Positions 1 through 9,285 of a DNA stretch of 64,000 nucleotides are shown piece by piece. This DNA comes from Syntrophobacter sp. SbD2 (GTDB lineage Bacteria > Desulfobacterota > Binatia > UBA9968). The stretch lies in assembly GCA_945889495.1 (NCBI GenBank), contig CAMDBU010000008.1, positions 1 through 64,000 on the forward strand, in the 5' to 3' direction. Numbering within the stretch: position 1 is the first letter of the stretch; each line of letters opens with the position of its first letter. The translations under genes were made by a program, and so were the position numbers. The notes below the pieces were generated by a model that made no database searches, was not told the DNA's origin, and saw only the letters and a program-made list of their open reading frames with translations.

Positions 1-84
1 GGCTTCCACCATCGTCAGCTCATTACGTAACGATCGTTGTATGATGTCTAGTCGTTTCTCGTCTCTCATCGTCAGGGTTGTCAT
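1..84 (-). CDS. N-terminus of a transposase, possibly ISNCY/IS1202-like; truncated by the window edge
   Basis: Hand translation of the minus strand from ATG at 84: MTTLTMRDEKRLDIIQRSLRNELTMVEA..., similar to the N-terminal HTH start of ISNCY-type transposases; open to the window edge. Confidence 0.5.
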   Translation of the reverse strand, partial: MTTLTMRDEKRLDIIQRSLRNELTMVEA

Positions 85-138
85 CCTTCCACCCTGACAT
101 ATTCACGTTGCCGTTAGACCCTGACAGATTCACTTTGC
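82..138. mobile_element. Probable IS terminal region with two 20-nt direct repeats
   Basis: CCCTGACATATTCACGTTGC (92-111) and CCCTGACAGATTCACTTTGC (119-138), 27-nt period, immediately upstream of the transposase-like start. Confidence 0.5.
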
Positions 139-537
139 TACAACACGCCGTCGTTGGAAAGCTTGACCACGGTTTTCAGGATGCCGGCCAACTGATCGGC
201 GTTGCCGGAGCGATCTTGGGCCGCGAGCCACTGTTCGATCTGGCCAACCATGTCGGTTAAAGTTTTCGGCTGTTGCTCGGTGGATTCCATGATTCTTGCC
301 AATCTAAAGCGCGCGCCCGATCGATTTGCCATGGGCGCGGTTCGCTGTACGGCAAAGTATAAGCGATGGCTGGCGCGGCGGAAAGCTATTTGTCAGGAAG
401 AATGAAATGGATCTTTGGCTGGAGGAGACGCAAGCTGTCAGCCAATTGACAGCGCCCGATGGGCGGCAGGACGAGGAGTCGCGCCGCGCAGTCGGTTTAG
501 CGCGGTTTATTTTGGCGCGATGAAGGGCCTTGGGCGG

Positions 538-1674
538 TCAACTAAGGTCGAAGCCGTAGAGCGCCGCGGCGTTCTTACAGAGAATTTTTTCGCGGTCGGC
601 GGCGCCGATGTTTTTGAAATCGTCGGCGATCTTATCCTGGGACTTGGGCCAAAACGTCGCGCTGTGCGGGAAGTCCGACGACCAGAGAATGTTGTCGACG
701 CCGATTTTATCGCGCAGGTCGAGGCCGAAGGTGTCGTCGATGAAGGTGGCGTAGAGCTGGCGGCGGAAATACTCGCTGGGCTTGAGCGTCAGCTTGGTCG
801 CGAAGGGCGTGCCGCGGAAGCGGATGCCGCGGTGGTCGAAGCGCTCGTCGATGCGGTGGAGAAAAAACGGCAGCCAGCCGCAGTTCAACTCCGCCGACAC
901 CACTTTGAGACCGGGAAATCGCTCGAGCACGCCGGAGATAATCAAAGTCGAAAACGAACGCTCGACTTCGTGTGAATTGATCGCCTGGGCAATTGTCCGC
1001 TTCTTCGAGTTGGAATCCCAATCGACCCATTGAAAGCCGGCGAACTCGTGCAGGCTGAGCGGCATTTTCAACTCCTGGGCGGCGGCCCAAAAGGGATCGT
1101 AGCTGTCGGAGTGAAACGGCAAGTCGTCCGGTGGCGAGGCCCAGATGATCGCGCCGGCGAGGCCCTTCTTCGCGCAGTCGGCCAAATCGAGCGCCGCCTG
1201 TTTGGGATCGTAGAGCGAGATCAGCGCCAGACCTTTCAAACGCTTGGGCGAGTGGGCGCAAAACTCGGCCAACCAATCGTTGTAGACCTGAAAGCAGGCG
1301 CGCTGAAAGCCGGCGTCCCTGATCCAAAACATGCGAAAGCCCAGCGTGGTGTAGAGCACATCGCCGGCGACGCCGTCCTGGTCCATGTCCTTCAACCGCT
1401 GCGCCGGGTCCCAGCCGCCGCGGTGAGCGCCGGCGTAGGAAAAGCCTTCGAGGAGTTTTTGCAATTCCTCCGCAGATTTGTTGGCGCCGAAACCCAAGAT
1501 GACGTTGTGCGGCTCGCGCTCAGCTTCGATATGCCACCAGGCGCCGGGCTGGCCCTTGTAGTTGGTCTCCATATGGGGCGCGCTGGCGCGAAATTTCTCG
1601 GGCAAACGTTCCTGCCACAGGTTCAACGGTTCGCTGACATGGGAGTCGGCGTCAAGGATGATCTGCTGGGCCAT
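538..1674 (-). CDS. Amidohydrolase family 2 (metal-dependent hydrolase)
   Basis: 378 aa; N-term ILDADSHVSEP, SLHEFAG, C-term DNILWSSDFPHSATFWP...AAALYGFDLS typical of amidohydro_2. Confidence 0.9.
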   Translation of the reverse strand: MAQQIILDADSHVSEPLNLWQERLPEKFRASAPHMETNYKGQPGAWWHIEAEREPHNVILGFGANKSAEELQKLLEGFSYAGAHRGGWDPAQRLKDMDQDGVAGDVLYTTLGFRMFWIRDAGFQRACFQVYNDWLAEFCAHSPKRLKGLALISLYDPKQAALDLADCAKKGLAGAIIWASPPDDLPFHSDSYDPFWAAAQELKMPLSLHEFAGFQWVDWDSNSKKRTIAQAINSHEVERSFSTLIISGVLERFPGLKVVSAELNCGWLPFFLHRIDERFDHRGIRFRGTPFATKLTLKPSEYFRRQLYATFIDDTFGLDLRDKIGVDNILWSSDFPHSATFWPKSQDKIADDFKNIGAADREKILCKNAAALYGFDLS

Positions 1675-1772
1675 TTAAGAATCTCCCGCTACGTGAATTG
1701 TTTGTCGTCATTCGAATCGGTCTCGGAATTTCTCCCGCCAAGGCGCAAAGGCGCCAAGGTCAGAGGGGGATT

Positions 1773-2795
1773 TCACCGGCCGTAAAAGCGCCGGGCGTTG
1801 TCGCCGAGGATGGCGGTCTTATGTTCGGTCTTGAGGTCGTTGCGCTCCAACACTTCGTCGATCTCTTCCATGCAGTTGCTCATCGATATTTCATGGGGGA
1901 AGTCCGACGCGAACATGAACGGTTTCGGACCGACGCGGTCGATGGCGTAGGCGAGCGCCTTTTCGTTGCCTTCGCAGCCGACGAAAATCCGATCGTCCTT
2001 GAAATAATCGATGGGGTGGCGCTTGAGTTTCAGGCCGCCATATTCCAACTCGCGTTCGAGGCGGTCGATGACCAGCGGTATCCACGCCGTGCCGCCTTCC
2101 ATGAAGCCGACGCGCAGTTTGGGAAAGCGGTCGAACACGCCGTCGACCATCATGCCGGTCATGGCGATGGCGAGGGGAAACGGCATGCCCAACGCGCGCG
2201 TCGCCGGGAAAACCGTGTAGCTGTTGAAGCCCAGGTTGATATAGCTGCCGCCATGGACGGCCATGACGCAATTTAATTTCTCCGCCTCTTCGTAGATCGG
2301 CCAGAACTCCTGGTGGCTGACATGGCGGGTGAGACCGTTGGACGGAATCATCGCGCCCATGAAGCCCAATTCTTTGACTGAGCGGCGCAGTTCGCTGACC
2401 GCATCGGGCACGTTTTGCATCGGGATCAAGGACACCGCTTGAAACTTATCGCTGCGTTTCAGATAGCGGGTGTGGATGTAATCGTTATACGCCTGGGCAT
2501 AGGCCAGCGCCCAGGTCGGATAGGCGACGTTGCCATAGGCCAAGCCGGCGGTGGGATAGAGCACCGTGTAGTCGGTGCCGGTCTTTTCTAAAAATTTTAA
2601 CCACTCTTCCGGCCCGGTGCTGGGATCGAAGGTGCCCGGCGTGCGCGGCGTGCCGTCGGCCGGAGTGTGAAAATTATCCAGGCTCGGAATCCAGTTCCTC
2701 GTGCCGCGGTTGTTATAGGGCGCCTTGACGAAGGTCAGGATCTCTTCGGCGTTCTCCATGACATGGCCGTCGGCGTCGACGTAATGATTTGGCAT
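1773..2795 (-). CDS. Amidohydrolase family 2
   Basis: 340 aa; YVDADGHVMEN, MAVHGG, FMFASDFPHEISM, LGDNARRFYGR. Confidence 0.9.
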   Translation of the reverse strand: MPNHYVDADGHVMENAEEILTFVKAPYNNRGTRNWIPSLDNFHTPADGTPRTPGTFDPSTGPEEWLKFLEKTGTDYTVLYPTAGLAYGNVAYPTWALAYAQAYNDYIHTRYLKRSDKFQAVSLIPMQNVPDAVSELRRSVKELGFMGAMIPSNGLTRHVSHQEFWPIYEEAEKLNCVMAVHGGSYINLGFNSYTVFPATRALGMPFPLAIAMTGMMVDGVFDRFPKLRVGFMEGGTAWIPLVIDRLERELEYGGLKLKRHPIDYFKDDRIFVGCEGNEKALAYAIDRVGPKPFMFASDFPHEISMSNCMEEIDEVLERNDLKTEHKTAILGDNARRFYGR

Positions 2796-2958
2796 AAAGC
2801 CTCCTTTGGAAATTGTTCGATTGCGGAAATGTATTCGCCCGTCTGGTTATATGGCGAGTGAGATCGGGGCGTCAAGCGCCAATGACCGCTAAGAAAATAT
2901 CTCGGTTCGTGCGCTCTCGTACCGCGTGAGGGATAGCTTTGTGGCGCTTGCCGGATCG

Positions 2959-3251
2959 CTAGGCGAGTCCCAGCCAGCTCCGCAAGGACTGATGCAAGCG
3001 ATCGGCATCCTTCGGCGACAATCGGCCGACGGTTTTCAAAGCTAGGTTTTGGTGAACCGTGTAAAGGCCGCGTTAAGTCCAGACGCCTTCCAGTCATCGA
3101 GCAGAAATTCGCCAGCGAGCAGCGCGGCTGTCTTGCTGGTTAAGGGAACGATAAAAATGTCTTGAGATGAATGCGCTGCGCTTACGACAACCGCAGGCCG
3201 AACCTTGGCGGCGGACAAATCCGAGAATGGATAGCGGACTAGTTGATGATG
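2959..3251 (-). pseudogene. Decayed MazF/PemK-like toxin
   Basis: Hand translation: LVRYPFSDLSAAKVRPAVVVSAAHSSQDIFIVPLTSKTAALLAGEFLLDDWKASGLN then a frame change to GLYTVHQNLALKTVGRLSPKDADRLHQSLRSWLGLA*; no usable in-frame start after the antitoxin stop. Confidence 0.75.
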
Positions 3252-3455
3252 TCATTCCTGGAGAAGCTGGCCATATACATCGTCCTCGGGATTATCCCAA
3301 ACCGCGTTGAGCGATGATTGGCTCGCCCCCAGCCAGAATTGGCTCTCTTCGTCAGTCATGAGTGTCACCAAAACTTGCGCGCCCTCGGGAAGGTCGATTT
3401 TTTCCAGTGGTTCGATTTTCCCATCGTGGATAAAGGCCCTGAGCGATTTCGCCAT
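3252..3455 (-). CDS. Small antitoxin-like protein (DUF104-like N-terminus)
   Basis: MAKSLRAFIHDGKIEPLEKIDLPEGAQVLVTLMTDEESQFWLGASQSSLNAVWDNPEDDVYGQLLQE; directly upstream of the toxin remnant. Confidence 0.75.
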   Translation of the reverse strand: MAKSLRAFIHDGKIEPLEKIDLPEGAQVLVTLMTDEESQFWLGASQSSLNAVWDNPEDDVYGQLLQE

Positions 3456-3768
3456 GACATGCTCCTTGTAACTGTACGAATCGGCAAACGCATTGATAGA
3501 TAATAGTAGTCCAAGCCGCGTGGCTGTGCAAAGCTCCATGAGGTTTCACGTTGCCTAGCAGACCGTGTCGCAATTCCGTTCATGGTTCGAGAACCTCACC
3601 ACGAACGGAATTGCTGGGTAGTGAATTCAGCTACTTCCCCGTTTGTCCTGAGGCTCTCGAAGGGCGAACGTGCGATTGCGACACAGTCTGTAGGCGGGAA
3701 CCGGGCAGAGCCATCGCGAAGCCAGAGTGCTATCACCCGATCCCAGGGGCAGATCCGATGGGTGGGCG

Positions 3769-4749
3769 CTACGGTTTTTTGTACAGTTGGTCGACGAAGC
3801 CTTCGCGTACCAGTCGGTCGATGAGCGAGTTGTCGGCGAAGGTCTCGATGGGTAGACCTTTTTTGCCCATCAGTTCCAAGCTCGCCGCCACTGCTTCGGC
3901 TTCGACGCGCGGCACTCGGTCGACGTATTTGGTCGCGTCGTTATAAATATCCTCGATGGCGCGGCTTTCCTTGAGCCGGCTGAAGTAGGCGATCGCTTTG
4001 ATGACGCGGCTTTTGTTATTCGGATCGCGTAGCGCGGCGACGCCTTCCAAGTAGGCGCGCATGATTTTCTCCAGCGTCTCCGGCGCGCGCCGTTGAAACT
4101 CGCGGGCGACTACCAGTTGGCCCATGGAGTATTGAATGCCGGAGTCGGCGAGCTCGACTAATATTCTATGCGGCGCATCGGTGCGCAGGGTCGCCAGCAC
4201 GGCGGCGTCGATCTGGCGGTGGCGGAAGGCTAGGGCGACTTCTAAAGTTCCGCCCAACTGGCGAATCGTCACGGCGTTTTCCAAACCGACGCGGCGCAAC
4301 AGGATGCGGGTCAAATTATCCGTGGTCGAGCCGAAGCGCGACACGCCGAAAGTTTTACCGCGCAGCTCTTCGACTTTCATCACCTCGGGCCGCGCCCACA
4401 GGCGCAAATAAGGCCGGTTGGCCAGGCTGGCGATGGCGACGATGGGCGCGCCGCCGAGAGCGGCGGCGATCACCGCGTTGGCGCCGGCGATGGCGCACTG
4501 GACATCGCCGCCGATCAACGCCGGCACCATCACGGGACTTGACGAGATGAAAACGAAATTGGCATCGACGCCGTATTTATTAAACGCGCCGACTTCCTGG
4601 GCCATCCACAGGCCGACGGCGGTAGGGCCGGTGCTGGAGTAGCCGAGGGTGAGTTTGTTTTTTTCCGCCGCGTTGGTCGGCGCGGATAGCAGCAGCGCTA
4701 TCAGAGCGGGCGCCACAGCATGGCCGAAACATTTCCATCGTCGTGCCAT
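3769..4749 (-). CDS. ABC transporter substrate-binding protein (NMT1/THI5-like)
   Basis: Signal peptide MARRWKCFGHAVAPALIALLLSAPTNAAE then LTLGYSSTGPTAVGLWMAQEVGAFNKYGVDANFVFI; the ORF extension to 4947 reads through a palindromic repeat. Confidence 0.88.
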   Translation of the reverse strand: MARRWKCFGHAVAPALIALLLSAPTNAAEKNKLTLGYSSTGPTAVGLWMAQEVGAFNKYGVDANFVFISSSPVMVPALIGGDVQCAIAGANAVIAAALGGAPIVAIASLANRPYLRLWARPEVMKVEELRGKTFGVSRFGSTTDNLTRILLRRVGLENAVTIRQLGGTLEVALAFRHRQIDAAVLATLRTDAPHRILVELADSGIQYSMGQLVVAREFQRRAPETLEKIMRAYLEGVAALRDPNNKSRVIKAIAYFSRLKESRAIEDIYNDATKYVDRVPRVEAEAVAASLELMGKKGLPIETFADNSLIDRLVREGFVDQLYKKP

Positions 4750-4811
4750 TCGAATCTCCTCGGGAAATAACCTTTGGTAGTCTGCCTCGCTAATGACACT
4801 GACTGCCAATC

Positions 4812-4892
4812 CGTCATACCCGCGAAAGCGGGTATCCAGGTTAATTTGCTGCCGTCTAAATCTGGATTCCCGCCTGCGCGGGAATGACGGAC
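4812..4892. repeat. Composite palindrome dimer, copy 1
   Basis: CATACCCGCGAAAGCGGGTATCCAGGTTAATTT...ATCTGGATTCCCGCCTGCGCGGGAATGACGG; two hairpins separated by a short spacer. Confidence 0.85.
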
Positions 4893-4950
4893 GATGGGTC
4901 GAACCCAAGCTAATATTTTCAAACCCACTCGGCCGGTTGGCTGTCAAACC

Positions 4951-5952
4951 TCACCGGTAAACGCTGTCGATAAAACCGCTGCTTTCCAATTTGCGGATGA
5001 AGCGGTCGTCGAAAAATAGTTTTGGCTCTTGGTCTTTGGCTTTGGGATTTCTTTCGGCGATCTCGTCCACCACCGATCTGACATTGTCCATCGTGGGTAG
5101 TGGAACCTTCAGTAGGTACTTAGCGATTTGCACGTCGTAGGTTTCGCTCAATAGGTCGGGGTCGGCGGTGCGCAGGTATTTGCGCAGGACGGTGTAGCTC
5201 AAGGCGCGGTCTTTTTTCATCAGGGCGCTGGCCTCGACGACCGCCGACAGATAGCGCCGCACCAGCTCGGGATCGTTGCGGATGAGTTCGCCGCGGGTGG
5301 AGACGCCGTTGGCGGCGTAGGCGATGTTGAGGGTCGGCAGATGGAGCATTAACCGATTGCCGAGCTTGATCGCGCGGGAGGTTTGCGGATAGCCGAACAC
5401 GCCGCCGTGGATGCGCCCGCCTTGCATGGCGCCGACGATCCATTCGCCGGCTCCGATCTCGGCGATGGCGACGTCTTTGCCGTCGGCCAGGCCGAAGTGG
5501 CGCAGCGCGATGCGCGCGCCGGTGTGTAACGAGGTGCCGTAGCGGCTGATGCCGATGGTTTTGCCGCGCAGCTGCTCGGGTTTTTCTATCTCGGGGCGCA
5601 CCACCAGATTGAGCACCAGGGTCCCGACCAAGGTGGCGACGATTTTGACGTCGAGGCCGCCGATGGCGGCGCCGGCGGTGGTGCCGCCGGCGATGTGGAC
5701 GAAGTCGACTTCGCGCGCGGCTAGCGTGGTGATGCCTTGCAGGCCGCTGGGCATGGCGACGACTTCGACTTGCAGGCCATGCTTGGCGAAAATTCCTGAC
5801 TCATGGGCCGCCCAGGCTGGCGACATGCTGCCGGAGATGCTGGTGATGGCGGCACGAATCCTGCGCAGACCGGTTTGCTCGGCGGCATGGGTTATGCCGG
5901 CACAGAGGAAGAACAGGGCAACCAATATTCGCACCAGCCTGCGTCTTGGCAT
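4951..5952 (-). CDS. ABC transporter substrate-binding protein (NMT1/THI5-like)
   Basis: 333 aa; signal peptide; ISGSMSPAWAAHESGIFAKHGLQVEVVAMPSGLQGITTLAAREVDFVHIAGG. Confidence 0.9.
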   Translation of the reverse strand: MPRRRLVRILVALFFLCAGITHAAEQTGLRRIRAAITSISGSMSPAWAAHESGIFAKHGLQVEVVAMPSGLQGITTLAAREVDFVHIAGGTTAGAAIGGLDVKIVATLVGTLVLNLVVRPEIEKPEQLRGKTIGISRYGTSLHTGARIALRHFGLADGKDVAIAEIGAGEWIVGAMQGGRIHGGVFGYPQTSRAIKLGNRLMLHLPTLNIAYAANGVSTRGELIRNDPELVRRYLSAVVEASALMKKDRALSYTVLRKYLRTADPDLLSETYDVQIAKYLLKVPLPTMDNVRSVVDEIAERNPKAKDQEPKLFFDDRFIRKLESSGFIDSVYR

Positions 5953-6005
5953 CGTAAACCTCAGATGGATTCGCTGGCTGTTGCTATAACCCAGATCGGC
6001 AAAAT

Positions 6006-6416
6006 TTACATCGGCATCTTGGGAAACTTCGGCAGGGCCGGATTCATGTGATCCCAGGGCTGGGCGCTCGACACGTAGACATCCATGGCAGGTTGATACT
6101 GCTTCGGGTCATCTAGGCTACCCGCGGTGATGATCGCCAGATCCGGCATGCTGTTCGACTTGCCAATCAGTCGTGCACCGCAGTCTGGGCAGAAGCCACG
6201 GCTAACGGTGTTGCCGCTGTCGGCTTTCATATCGTGATATTTCACATTGCCGGTGACCTTGAGCGTCGCTGCTGGGATGCCGACTGCCGCTTCATAGGCG
6301 CTGCCGGTGGCCTTCTGGCAGTCGCGACAGTGGCAGTTGCCCATGAAGATCGGATCGGCGGTGGCTTCATAACGGACCTTGCCGCACAGACATCCGCCGG
6401 TAAATTTCGTTGCCAT
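6006..6416 (-). CDS. GFA family protein (CENP-V/GFA fold)
   Basis: GGCLCGKVRYEA...GNCHCRDCQKATGSAY...RGFCPDCGARL Cys-rich GFA signature. Confidence 0.92.
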   Translation of the reverse strand: MATKFTGGCLCGKVRYEATADPIFMGNCHCRDCQKATGSAYEAAVGIPAATLKVTGNVKYHDMKADSGNTVSRGFCPDCGARLIGKSNSMPDLAIITAGSLDDPKQYQPAMDVYVSSAQPWDHMNPALPKFPKMPM

Positions 6417-6451
6417 GGTTTGCTCCTTCGGGTTTGGATTCGTTTCTATAT

Positions 6452-7114
6452 CTAGGCTTTCCAGTGCGGTGGGTAGGTGCGCTGGTAGTTGGGCAGCGCT
6501 TCGATGCGGCCGGCCCAGCGCGCGAGGTTGGGAAAATATTGCGCCAGCGGCAGCCAGTTGAAGTTAAACGGCTGGGCCGCTTCTTTCGATGCCGCGCGCA
6601 GGATTAGCTGTATCATCGGAAAGATCGCGATGTCGGCGGCGCTGATGGTTTCGCCCACCAGCCAAACTCGGCGCGCCAATTTGTCGTCGAGGGCTTTGAG
6701 TTCTTGGCGAATGGTTGCCGCGGCCTGCTGGATCTCCTCGACCTGGTCCAAACCTTTGCCGAAGAACATCGGCCGCACCACTTTGTCACCCGCGCTGGTG
6801 AAATAGGACTCGCACTCGGAGATCGTCTGCCAGATCAGTCCGCTTTCCTCCGCCGTCGTGCCGAACAGCGGCGGGGCTGGATACTTGCGGTCGAGGTAGC
6901 TCATCATCGCCAGCGACTCGTAAACCACGAAGTCGCCGTCCTTCAACGTCGGCACCTTGCCGCGCGGGTTGAGTTGCAAATAGTCCGGCGCTTTATGCTC
7001 GCCCTTGGAGAATTCCAACAGCTTTGACTGGTACTCCAAGCCTTTGACTTCCAGCGTCAGCATGACGCGCCAGGCAAACGGACTGCCGCTGCCCCAGTAG
7101 AGTTCGATGGCCAT
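6452..7114 (-). CDS. Glutathione S-transferase family protein
   Basis: MAIELYWGSGSPFAWRVMLTLEVKGLEYQSKLLEFSKGEHKAPDYLQLNPRGKVPTLKDGDFVVYESLAMMSYLDRKYP. Confidence 0.92.
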   Translation of the reverse strand: MAIELYWGSGSPFAWRVMLTLEVKGLEYQSKLLEFSKGEHKAPDYLQLNPRGKVPTLKDGDFVVYESLAMMSYLDRKYPAPPLFGTTAEESGLIWQTISECESYFTSAGDKVVRPMFFGKGLDQVEEIQQAAATIRQELKALDDKLARRVWLVGETISAADIAIFPMIQLILRAASKEAAQPFNFNWLPLAQYFPNLARWAGRIEALPNYQRTYPPHWKA

Positions 7115-7481
7115 GGTAAGGGTCTCCTGTCCCGTCAACTTATCGAACAATGATCGCACTGTGAACAGGCACCGGAAAAAAACCGCATACTCGATACTGA
7201 GCGGCTGTGCGGCGACAAATTCACGCCAAAGGTGGTTGGGGCTGTGGCGGCGCTGGTTGCCGAGGGCGCGGCGCCGATCAGTTCAATCCTGCGCGAAGTA
7301 GGTGTGAACGTTGCTCGTATATTGAATATACCAGACCAGCGATATTGGATAGACGAGCAACCGCGACAATTGACAACTTATTGATTGCAGGAGTAATTTC
7401 GAATTGATGATTGTTGGATATCCAATATACGAGATCTGTTCACTCAATGGTTGGCGCTCCGGAACAATCATCTCAAATTAA

Positions 7482-8351
7482 ATGCAAGAACTAATTGACA
7501 TCATAGAGAAACACAAGGCAATCAACTTTGTTGAACTGCTTAAAACCAAGGAAGGTTTGAAAGAATTTTCCACAATATTTTATGAGGACGTTGCTGAAAT
7601 TTACGACATTGTCACAAGGATCAAGAATGTTGAGAGAAATCCAACAGGATTTTCAATAAACGATGCAGCAATATTAGGGCTTCTTGTCAGGATATGGAAG
7701 TTACTTAAAGAAGTTGTGAAGTATTATAAAGCTGACAACGGACAAATAATTTCACATTTCGACCGGCAAATCGTTGAGTCTGCAATTACAGCGAGCTACC
7801 TTTTGGTAAAAGAAGAGAATGAACTGATAGAAGATTATAGAAAGTGCTCATACAAAAATAGACTTGAAGCATTAGAGGAAGCAGAAACAAAGGAGTTTTA
7901 CAAAACTCCGGCAGGAATTCGGTTGTTAAAATCTATCCGAGAAAAAATGGCCACCGAAGGGTTTGACCAAAACTCATTTGAACAACAAATACGCAGAAGA
8001 TGGAGGCTTGAAGGGAAATCCTTCCGACAAATTTTCGAGCAACTTGAACCTGACGAATTTTATAAACTAATTTACGGCATACCATCAGAGTCATTGCATG
8101 GATCATGGAATGAATCCTTGGATTTTGATCTTGCAAAAAATGATGATGGTACATTTTCCCCACACCCTTTCTACCAGCCCGTTGATGTACGATTTGTCAC
8201 TCCAATCTTACGGCTTACCAATGCCCCATATTTGTTGTGGCTAGAACGAATTGACTGCAAAAATGAATATATTGAAAAGGTATTCAAATGGATAGAAAAC
8301 ATTAATAAACGATTGTTTTTAGCATTTGAAGAAACCTATGACTTGCGCTAA
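7482..8351 (+). CDS. Hypothetical protein, AT-rich (possibly DUF5677-like)
   Basis: 289 aa ORF with markedly AT-rich codon usage against a GC-rich background; coherent predicted helical protein. Confidence 0.75.
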   Translation: MQELIDIIEKHKAINFVELLKTKEGLKEFSTIFYEDVAEIYDIVTRIKNVERNPTGFSINDAAILGLLVRIWKLLKEVVKYYKADNGQIISHFDRQIVESAITASYLLVKEENELIEDYRKCSYKNRLEALEEAETKEFYKTPAGIRLLKSIREKMATEGFDQNSFEQQIRRRWRLEGKSFRQIFEQLEPDEFYKLIYGIPSESLHGSWNESLDFDLAKNDDGTFSPHPFYQPVDVRFVTPILRLTNAPYLLWLERIDCKNEYIEKVFKWIENINKRLFLAFEETYDLR

Positions 8352-8528
8352 CCATTGCATTCACCAGACGGCAAGAAGCGCGAGCGGCGCTGACGCGGCA
8401 AGCTTTGGTGGGCCGCTGGTGATGCAGGTCGTTAACCCCCAGGATTGAATTGATTTCTCCATCAACTCAAATCTAACCAATCTCTTTTTCTTTCGCCGCG
8501 CTTTGCTTCGGTGATGCGTTTCGCGACT

Positions 8529-8603
8529 ACGCCTCGTCCAATTCCGGATAATGGTGGAAGATGCCGTGCTCGTTGAACGCCAATCGGCGCGGCGATCTTA
8601 GAC
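8529..8603 (-). pseudogene. Remnant C-terminal tail of a GST paralogue
   Basis: Minus-strand translation LRSPRRLAFNEHGIFHHYPELDEA*, close to the C-terminus of the 9286 gene (LASPRRLAFNENGIFRHYPELDEA*); no upstream GST body. Confidence 0.8.
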
Positions 8604-8649
8604 TGGCGCAGACGCGGATTTTTCCCGTGCTATCAAGTATTTCTGGACG

Positions 8650-9153
8650 CTAGCGTGCGGCCTGTTTAATCGCGTCCCGCAGATAGCGGAGCGTCAGGGT
8701 CGTGAAGGCGATCATGTTGGGTTCTCGGTCCGGTAGGCCTGTCTCCTGCACGTCGACGCGCGTTATCGGACCGGAGACGCAGATCGTCGTGCGGCCGGGC
8801 GGCAATCCGGAGCGGCCGCGGGTGGGTCCGGCGAGGCCGGATTCGGCGATGCACCATGTGGCGCCCAGGCGCTGGCGCATGGCGGCGGCGATGGCTGTGA
8901 TCATCTCCGGCGTAGTGCCGCGATAGTTCTCAAACATCGATGCCGGCACGCCCACCAGCGCCGTGCGCGAGCCCAAGGTGTAGAGCACGCCGCCGCCGGC
9001 GTAGTACTTGGACGCGCCGGCCACCCACAGCAGCGCGGCGGATACGAGGCCTCCGGTAGTGGACTCCGCCACGCAAACCGTCTCGCCGCGCTCGGTCAGC
9101 AAGGCGGCGATCTCGTTGGCAAGGTCTTTCTGTTCGTCGGTAAGAAAAGACAT
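8650..9153 (-). CDS. CinA C-terminal domain family protein (nicotinamide-nucleotide amidohydrolase-like)
   Basis: LLTERGETVCVAESTTGGLVSAALLWVAGASKYYAGGGVLYT...CIAESGLAGPTRGRSGLPPG. Confidence 0.88.
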   Translation of the reverse strand: MSFLTDEQKDLANEIAALLTERGETVCVAESTTGGLVSAALLWVAGASKYYAGGGVLYTLGSRTALVGVPASMFENYRGTTPEMITAIAAAMRQRLGATWCIAESGLAGPTRGRSGLPPGRTTICVSGPITRVDVQETGLPDREPNMIAFTTLTLRYLRDAIKQAAR

Positions 9154-9285
9154 GGGCGCCTCCGTGGGATTCTTAACTTGCGCTGGTGTCACATTGGCAC
9201 CGCGATATTTGTCACTCCGTAAATTCAGTGCCAACCAATCATTTTTGCTGCGCCCGGTTTTCGCGTCAGCATTGCCGACCGCTAC

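Noticed and set aside
415-975. 186-aa plus-strand ORF (and similar long antisense ORFs such as 1030..1785, 11311..12255, 28192..28929, 43193..44524, 51539..52294)
   Set aside because: Antisense shadows of well-supported genes in GC-rich DNA; translations are low-complexity and lack recognisable motifs.
7207-7320. GC-rich frame GDKFTPKVVGAVAALVAEGAAPISSILREVGVNVARI resembling an HTH fragment
   Set aside because: Too short, no start or stop context and no clear partner fragment on the other side of the AT-rich island; could be chance in GC-rich DNA.
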